From a virus: a DNA stretch of 24,542 nt. Numbering within the stretch: position 1 is the first letter of the stretch; every line of letters starts with the position of its first letter. Positions 20,058-24,542 of the stretch are shown here, piece by piece. The notes beneath the pieces are model-generated. The model worked only from the letters and a program-made list of their open reading frames with translations. It searched no databases and was not told the origin of the DNA. A program made the translations under genes and the position numbers. The DNA lies in IMG/VR virus record IMGVR_UViG_3300022745_000141, positions 1 through 24,542 of that record; one strand, written 5' to 3'.

Positions 20058-21962
20058 TTAGGTTTGTGGGACGTTGGGTAGCATCGGCGAAACTGGCGCT
20101 GCCTCTGGAACTGCTTGAGGTTGTGCTTCAGGCATTGCAGGTGCGGGCGGTTGTGCCGCTTGTTGCATAGTTAAAATCTGTTGGTAGAAGGTACGAAGCT
20201 TCTCGGCCTTAGACTCTTCTAATCCAGCAGCGATATAAAGATTATAATATTGAGTGCAAAGCTTAGTAGCCAATGCAAGATCCATAAACGGATCGGGTGG
20301 TTCATAAGAACCTGTCTCAACAATATCATCTAATATTTTCAAAATACGTTCTTCGCCAGCGTTAGCAAGTTTATTAACCTGCTCAAGATCTGGGAAGTCG
20401 AGCAATCGGCGTCCTTCTTGAGGATCAATGATACCAGCTTGCATCATCTCGATGACTTCTTGTTTACGACCAGCGGGATCGCGTGGAAGTGATGATGATT
20501 TGAAGCATTGAATAACAAATGGATTTTCTTTTAGTTTAGAAATATCAGGAAGATTGATCTCTCGAGTGCCATCTTTATTGGGATAAACCGTTGAGTACTC
20601 TCCATCACGCTCGGCAATATCGCAAGCCTTGTCAGTGATCTTGTAAGACAAGCCAACAAAGAAATCGTCGTAATGCTCATTAAGAGTTGCAAGCCTATCG
20701 TTTTGATTAGCGTTGTATTCTCGTTGAGCCTCACCTGAATCAAGGCCAGCAGGCTTAACAGATGATGCGGCTAATTGAGACACGCCTTCTTGTTGGTAAC
20801 CGTACTCAATCAATCGTTGAAGCTGGGCATAGACTTCTTGGGGAAGACATGGGGCAACTTCATACTGAGGTTTGGTTCCTCGATAGGTAACAATCGAGCC
20901 AATATCGTTATTTAGATGAGCTTTAACTACTTTAGATCCGTCCTCAACGAATACGCGAGGAACGCCAACCAAGTTAATTGACTTGGAAATAGTCATAAGA
21001 AGTTTGTTGATCTCAACTTGAGTACCCATTAACCGCTCGGCTGAGCCTTGTGACCACATACCAAGAAGACGAGTGCTATCGTGCATAAACTCAAACGGGA
21101 AGAACTGTTTATTCCACTCGCCTGAATCAATGAGTCCTGCCGAACAAGCTATGGCGTGCAAGCCATCCCCTGAATCCTTACTTGTCGGCAATCTCCAACT
21201 CTCAACTAACATAATCTGATCTGATACAGTCTCAGAAGACTCCTTGGAATTATCTGGATAAGCCTGCTCTGAGCGCTGAATAAGTGACGACTCTTTAGGG
21301 AACATGGCCATAGCTACGGCACGATCCACAAGTTTAAACTCGTAAAGGACTCTAGGGTTCCCGTAAAGAGCATCGTTATTATCAACCATCAACTCAGTAA
21401 TAAGTCGGCGCTCGAGCCCTACCTTTTTATCGGTAGTCTCAACGATCTTAACTGCGCCCGTTCCCAATACTTGTGAGTCACGCAAAACCAACTCACCTAA
21501 ATGATAGGCCTTAGTTTGATACAGTTCTCCAGTGATGAATCCGTTTAACTGTTTAGCAAGCGTTCTCTGCTTGTAATCTGAGTTATCAGTTAAAAATACA
21601 GGACGAGGACGTGATTGAATGATCCTCGATACCTTCGTATCAATACAGCTTTGGATCACGTTGAAAGTAGGGCGATCAATAGGAAGATTTGATGGCCCAG
21701 CAAGCTTTGAGATGTTTGATCCCACAAACGAGAACAAAGGAAGATTGCCATACATCCTGGCATATACTGCCGCTTGACGGAATCTGTACTGTTGTTGATT
21801 CTTAAGAAAGGCCGCTGTCTCAACTAATTGAGCCGCCATTTCTCTTTGAGAGCCTGCGTTCCACCAATCATGTTGGCGTTTATCAGGCGACTTAGAGCCC
21901 GTGCCGGTTCTAACAATGACTTCTTCGCGTTCTTTTCTTTTGCTGACCGTTACTTTAGCCAT
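20058..21962 (-). CDS. Portal protein, 634 aa
   Basis: It lies between the packaging genes and the scaffold gene and has the size of podovirus-type portals. The N-terminus is basic, with a WW-containing segment (RQHDWWNAGSQ). Then comes QQYRFRQAAVYARMYGNLPL and FNVIQSCIDTKVSRIIQSRP, a pattern of early helices and wing that I associate with portals of short-tailed phages. A helical stem and crown region follows (QQEGVSQLAASS, EAQREYNANQND). The C-terminal about 35 residues are Pro/Ala/Gln-rich and probably flexible. It would form the dodecameric ring through which TerL pumps DNA. Its start overlaps the upstream stop by one base (TAATG). Confidence 0.85.
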   Translation of the reverse strand: MAKVTVSKRKEREEVIVRTGTGSKSPDKRQHDWWNAGSQREMAAQLVETAAFLKNQQQYRFRQAAVYARMYGNLPLFSFVGSNISKLAGPSNLPIDRPTFNVIQSCIDTKVSRIIQSRPRPVFLTDNSDYKQRTLAKQLNGFITGELYQTKAYHLGELVLRDSQVLGTGAVKIVETTDKKVGLERRLITELMVDNNDALYGNPRVLYEFKLVDRAVAMAMFPKESSLIQRSEQAYPDNSKESSETVSDQIMLVESWRLPTSKDSGDGLHAIACSAGLIDSGEWNKQFFPFEFMHDSTRLLGMWSQGSAERLMGTQVEINKLLMTISKSINLVGVPRVFVEDGSKVVKAHLNNDIGSIVTYRGTKPQYEVAPCLPQEVYAQLQRLIEYGYQQEGVSQLAASSVKPAGLDSGEAQREYNANQNDRLATLNEHYDDFFVGLSYKITDKACDIAERDGEYSTVYPNKDGTREINLPDISKLKENPFVIQCFKSSSLPRDPAGRKQEVIEMMQAGIIDPQEGRRLLDFPDLEQVNKLANAGEERILKILDDIVETGSYEPPDPFMDLALATKLCTQYYNLYIAAGLEESKAEKLRTFYQQILTMQQAAQPPAPAMPEAQPQAVPEAAPVSPMLPNVPQT

Positions 21963-22177
21963 TAGTTAGGTATCCCAGCAGATGACCAAAAGAGCATCTC
22001 TTCATCAGAAGGTCGGGTATCCAATGCTTCAGGTGAGTCCTTAAACTTAACCTTCGGCTGTGGCTTTTCTCCCATTGAGAATTCTAAGCCTTCTTGTGTG
22101 ATTTTGAGCTGTTTTATGCCTTTTTTACGACAAATATCAGCTAATTTTGCTAAATCTGCTACAGTTTTAATATCCAT
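21962..22177 (-). CDS. Small conserved portal-adjacent protein, 71 aa
   Basis: It starts MDIKTVADLAKLADICRKKG; a TTG one codon upstream is less likely than the ATG at 22177. An N-terminal helix is followed by short strands (IKQLKITQEGLEFSMG) and an acidic C-terminus ending DEEMLFWSSAGIPN. I recognise this type of 70-90 residue protein immediately upstream of portal genes in short-tailed phages, where it has no known function. The one-base overlap with the portal start implies translational coupling, so a portal cofactor is a reasonable guess. No Shine-Dalgarno sequence is visible before its ATG, so it may depend on coupling or on an unusual start. Confidence 0.75.
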   Translation of the reverse strand: MDIKTVADLAKLADICRKKGIKQLKITQEGLEFSMGEKPQPKVKFKDSPEALDTRPSDEEMLFWSSAGIPN

Positions 22178-22198
22178 CAATACTGTATTTGTGTCTAT

Positions 22199-22609
22199 TT
22201 AACGAAGTTGGCGCATTTTCTTTAAGCGCATCCGGTCAAGAATAGTCTCAACCAAAGGCTTAGGATCGGTATCAGGGATATTGGGGCGCTTCTTCTCGTT
22301 ACCCTCATGACTCTCGTTAGATAAGAACTCTTCATTGTTATGAAGCATATGTGAGTCATCGTTCTCAGATGATAGGAAGTCTTCAGCTCCAACAGAGTTA
22401 GGAACTACTTGATCGATGTCTTCTTTTACCATGCCGCCTTGAGCCAACATCTTACGCTTATGATGAGCCATAATCTCGGCTGCTAACTTATGAGGATCGT
22501 TCATAATCATGCCTCCATGAGCCTTGCCTAAGAATCCTTTTTGGAATCTTTCAGCATAAGTTTGGCCTTCGGGGGTGTAACCGCCTTCAGCCATCTTAAC
22601 TATTTTCAT
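22199..22609 (-). CDS. Hypothetical protein with GGM motifs, packaging cluster, 136 aa
   Basis: The N-terminal half is basic with two Gly-Gly-Met motifs (KAHGGMIM and AQGGMVKED) separated by a His/Lys-rich helix. The middle is acidic and Asn/Ser-rich (GAEDFLSSENDDSHMLHNNE), and the C-terminus is a basic helix LDRMRLKKMRQLR. It looks largely disordered and bipolar in charge. Similar small proteins occur between terminase and portal genes in related phages, with no assigned function. It overlaps the upstream gene by ATGA. The GGM/GGMV motif recurs in the 833-aa ejection protein, which may be coincidental. Confidence 0.7.
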   Translation of the reverse strand: MKIVKMAEGGYTPEGQTYAERFQKGFLGKAHGGMIMNDPHKLAAEIMAHHKRKMLAQGGMVKEDIDQVVPNSVGAEDFLSSENDDSHMLHNNEEFLSNESHEGNEKKRPNIPDTDPKPLVETILDRMRLKKMRQLR

Positions 22610-22857
22610 TTTTCTTCCCCGATATGGGGGCCTTCTTCATGAGGCATCTCATCACAGATCTCAAAAGCAGCTTTAAGCGCTTGAGCAAGCATTGAAGCGT
22701 TTTTAGAACTGATAGCTGACATGATATCTTCAGCAGCAGAGATAAGTCCTTGATCGTTTTCTTGACCTTCGGGTAAATCCATTAAGCCCCCATCGGCCTT
22801 TTGTTTGGCCATGATTGTTTGAGTTATTTTATGCTTTTTAGCTAAAAAAGGTAACAT
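22606..22857 (-). CDS. Small acidic protein between terminase and portal, 83 aa
   Basis: The frame is open upstream to an ATG at 22896 inside the terminase gene, but the protein with a recognisable start is MLPFLAKKHKITQTIMAKQK from 22857. A basic N-terminal third precedes an acidic part, with a helix LISAAEDIMSAISSKNASML and ALKAAFEICDEMPHEEG. I recognise this organisation (basic start, then SAAEDIM and LAxALKAAF) as a frequent small protein next to phage terminases, function unknown. Neither start has a convincing ribosome binding site at the right distance, so the start is uncertain. It overlaps the next gene by four bases. Confidence 0.68.
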   Translation of the reverse strand: MLPFLAKKHKITQTIMAKQKADGGLMDLPEGQENDQGLISAAEDIMSAISSKNASMLAQALKAAFEICDEMPHEEGPHIGEEK

Positions 22858-22867
22858 ACAATCATGT

Positions 22868-24295
22868 CTAAGTGTCGATAAAGCCCTTCTCGGCATCCTC
22901 TAAAGCCTCAAAATGCTTAACAGCTTCCTCTTCCATTCGTTTGACTTCATATTCATGAAACTCAGGCGTGCCCCATTTATGAACAACGGGAAGTCTATCA
23001 GTCAACACAGGCCTGCTCATTAGTCCCATTCGGATCATGTCATAGGCATCATCGCCTGTCTCGGGGTTCCCCTCAACCGCATCTTCCTTAAGCACGTCCT
23101 CAATCCTATTAGGATCGTGCTGCATACGGGTTAAACAATCAAATGATATAGGACAGGTGTCGAATATAAAGAATCTAGGCTTAACTCTGCCAGTGGGAAG
23201 ATCCTGCCAAGCTAGATAGTTTCTAACTTGTGAGGCTCCTTGGATACGATCAATGACGGCTCTCTTAAGCCATATCTCATGCTTTTGAAACTCTTCTGCA
23301 ATAGTTGGCGGTGTTCCCTCAGTTAGGATACCTTTCTTAGCCCAGCAGTCATGTCCTGCCACTATAGGTGTTAGAAGTTTAGTATCCTCGAATGCGTTTA
23401 CTCGCTTAGCGAACTGATCAATGCGCTGCCCAGCCATAACAAGCTCGCGATAAAGGTATACGTTGCCATCCTCGTCAGTGGCAAACCAACCAAAAGCGGC
23501 TGGGTGGTTGTAACCAAAGTCATAAGCACCAAAACGATTCCAGTGAGGGGGAATAGGAAACGGCTTAATGAGATGGATTTCTCTTCGTATTTCACTAAAA
23601 AACTGGCCAGCAAAAATATCCCAATCGCCATAGCGATAAGCTCTTCTAAGTGTCTCGTTGGGTTCTGACTCAAGCCTATGAACATAATCTGGGTCGTTTA
23701 CTAGGAGGGCCTTGTTGTCGTCAACGAGGGCCTGAATAAATGAATAATCACTAGGTCTTTCTCTGTCGTTGAATCTTCTCTCAATGAATATACGCTTGAG
23801 CCATTTATGACCAATGCCTCCAGGATTTCCTGTAAGGATAGTCCTTGCTTTAATGCCAGTCTTAGAAGATCGGTTGGAACCTTGGAGGGTGCGGAACATT
23901 TGCTCAGTCCATTGACCGGCTTCATCAATTGCAAGGTCATGGAACTCCCGTCCTTGATAGAGCGATATATCCTGCTCGTTAGAACAGTGGCAAAACTGCA
24001 ACGTAGAGCCGTTAGGCAGAGAAAGTAGTTTCTTCCCCTCATTCCAATACGGGCGTAGAGATGGGAATTCTTCAAGAAGTGGTCTGATATGATTGCCTTC
24101 AAGTTCTGGATAGGTTCTTCGGAATATGGCACCATACGAACCGGGATACTCGAAGCGTCTAAGGAGCATGATAAGCCTGAGCCCTTTTGATTTACCTCCG
24201 CCACGAGCCCCTCCGTACAGTATTGTTGAATAATCTTCTATAGCTTTTCTAAATTGATGTTGTTTGGGTTGCAAAGCTATTTTTAGCTCTATCAC
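22868..24295 (-). CDS. terL: Terminase large subunit (packaging ATPase and nuclease)
   Basis: 475 aa. The ATPase domain carries Walker A GGARGGGKS (residues 28-36), Walker B LAIDEA with D124 and E125, and the coupling motif LTGNPGG (154-160). The C-terminal RNase H-like nuclease is marked by D259 in YDFGYN, D316 in AGHDCW, and the acidic end DDAYD (D415, D416, D419). All expected catalytic residues are present, so it should be functional. It starts with GTG at 24295, overlapping the HNH gene's TGA by four bases. It would form the motor docking on the portal encoded downstream. No small terminase subunit is visible in the window. Confidence 0.95.
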   Translation of the reverse strand: MIELKIALQPKQHQFRKAIEDYSTILYGGARGGGKSKGLRLIMLLRRFEYPGSYGAIFRRTYPELEGNHIRPLLEEFPSLRPYWNEGKKLLSLPNGSTLQFCHCSNEQDISLYQGREFHDLAIDEAGQWTEQMFRTLQGSNRSSKTGIKARTILTGNPGGIGHKWLKRIFIERRFNDRERPSDYSFIQALVDDNKALLVNDPDYVHRLESEPNETLRRAYRYGDWDIFAGQFFSEIRREIHLIKPFPIPPHWNRFGAYDFGYNHPAAFGWFATDEDGNVYLYRELVMAGQRIDQFAKRVNAFEDTKLLTPIVAGHDCWAKKGILTEGTPPTIAEEFQKHEIWLKRAVIDRIQGASQVRNYLAWQDLPTGRVKPRFFIFDTCPISFDCLTRMQHDPNRIEDVLKEDAVEGNPETGDDAYDMIRMGLMSRPVLTDRLPVVHKWGTPEFHEYEVKRMEEEAVKHFEALEDAEKGFIDT

Positions 24296-24542
24296 TTTCT
24301 ATGTCTTTCTTTGTTGCAAATTTTACACCATCTGCCGCCATTACAATTAATACCAGTATTTTCTTTTGTAAATTCGTGGCCGTACTTACAATGTGTTTTA
24401 ATTTTATTAGTCGCGCCAACCGATTTGCTGTTTTCTATGGTGTTTACATACTGAGTGACCTGCCTGAGGTGCTTGGGATTAACGCAAGACCTGTTTCTAC
24501 ATTTGTGGTCAATGACCAACTCTGGGTCTAGTTTTTCAACCA
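24292..24542 (-). CDS. HNH endonuclease, C-terminal part (start beyond the window)
   Basis: The frame is open to the window edge, so the N-terminus is missing. An internal TTG at 24519 is not the start; upstream codons read EKLDPELVIDH. The visible part contains the HNH core DHKCRNRSCVNPKHLRQVT (HNH_3-like; the His and Asn residues present), then a C-terminal zinc-finger-like module with Cys-x-x-x-x-His, then CKIC and a basic end NKERHRK. HNH proteins beside terminases can either help packaging-site cleavage or be free-standing homing endonucleases. The zinc-module version fits the latter slightly better. The stop overlaps the terminase start (GTGA). Confidence 0.85.
   Translation of the reverse strand, partial: VEKLDPELVIDHKCRNRSCVNPKHLRQVTQYVNTIENSKSVGATNKIKTHCKYGHEFTKENTGINCNGGRWCKICNKERHRK

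Noticed and set aside
22858-22896. Longer version of the 83-aa gene starting inside the terminase gene at 22896.
   Set aside because: The extra 13 residues are unlike the small-protein family, and the purines upstream are too close to that ATG. The start is nevertheless uncertain.

Overview
The window is a contiguous piece of a tailed double-stranded DNA phage (Caudoviricetes), or of a prophage. Every credible gene lies on the minus strand, so transcription runs from high to low coordinates. The gene order is the classic virion-assembly order: HNH endonuclease (partial), large terminase, three small proteins, portal, scaffold, major capsid protein, connector, tail hub, DNA-ejection proteins, tail fibres, and the start of a membrane protein that may open a lysis module. 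No tape measure, tail tube or sheath gene is seen. There are two very large internal-virion-type proteins and a hub-like protein instead, so a short-tailed (podovirus-like) particle is the best reading. The sequence is moderately AT-rich. Nothing visible fixes the host.

Layout in transcription order. 24542-20058 is the packaging and portal block, with tightly overlapped ATGA, GTGA and TAATG junctions. 20040-17149 holds scaffold and major capsid protein. The capsid gene is the striking part: it is broken into three pieces. Its 5' piece (19154-19069) and middle piece (19034-18941) are separated by only 34 nt. The middle piece and the main body (18258-17149) are separated by a 682-nt group I intron that carries an endonuclease VII/HNH homing-type ORF. 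Removing both insertions gives one clean 429-aa capsid frame. The 34-nt insertion has a near-perfect internal guide sequence (P1 and P10 pairings, U.G at the 5' site, terminal G) but no room for a catalytic core.

A rho-independent terminator (17127-17088) ends the capsid unit. About 240 nt of structured non-coding sequence follows, then the connector and tail block. A 14-nt motif (AGACAYYAAGACTA) next to a TATAWW box recurs at the only two clear transcription-unit gaps, before 16908 and before 6433, and may be a phage promoter. 16908-12122 holds a small virion protein, an FN3-fused connector, a small structural protein and a 1029-aa hub-like protein. A GNAT-like protein and two ejection proteins (833 and 914 aa) fill 12125-6483. 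6433-439 is the tail-fibre module: two fibres share a Leu-Asn-Ser-Leu-Thr-Gly-type linker module, small beta-rich proteins flank them, and one fibre carries about twenty YadA-like solenoid repeats. A 111-aa unknown protein and a truncated membrane protein end the window.
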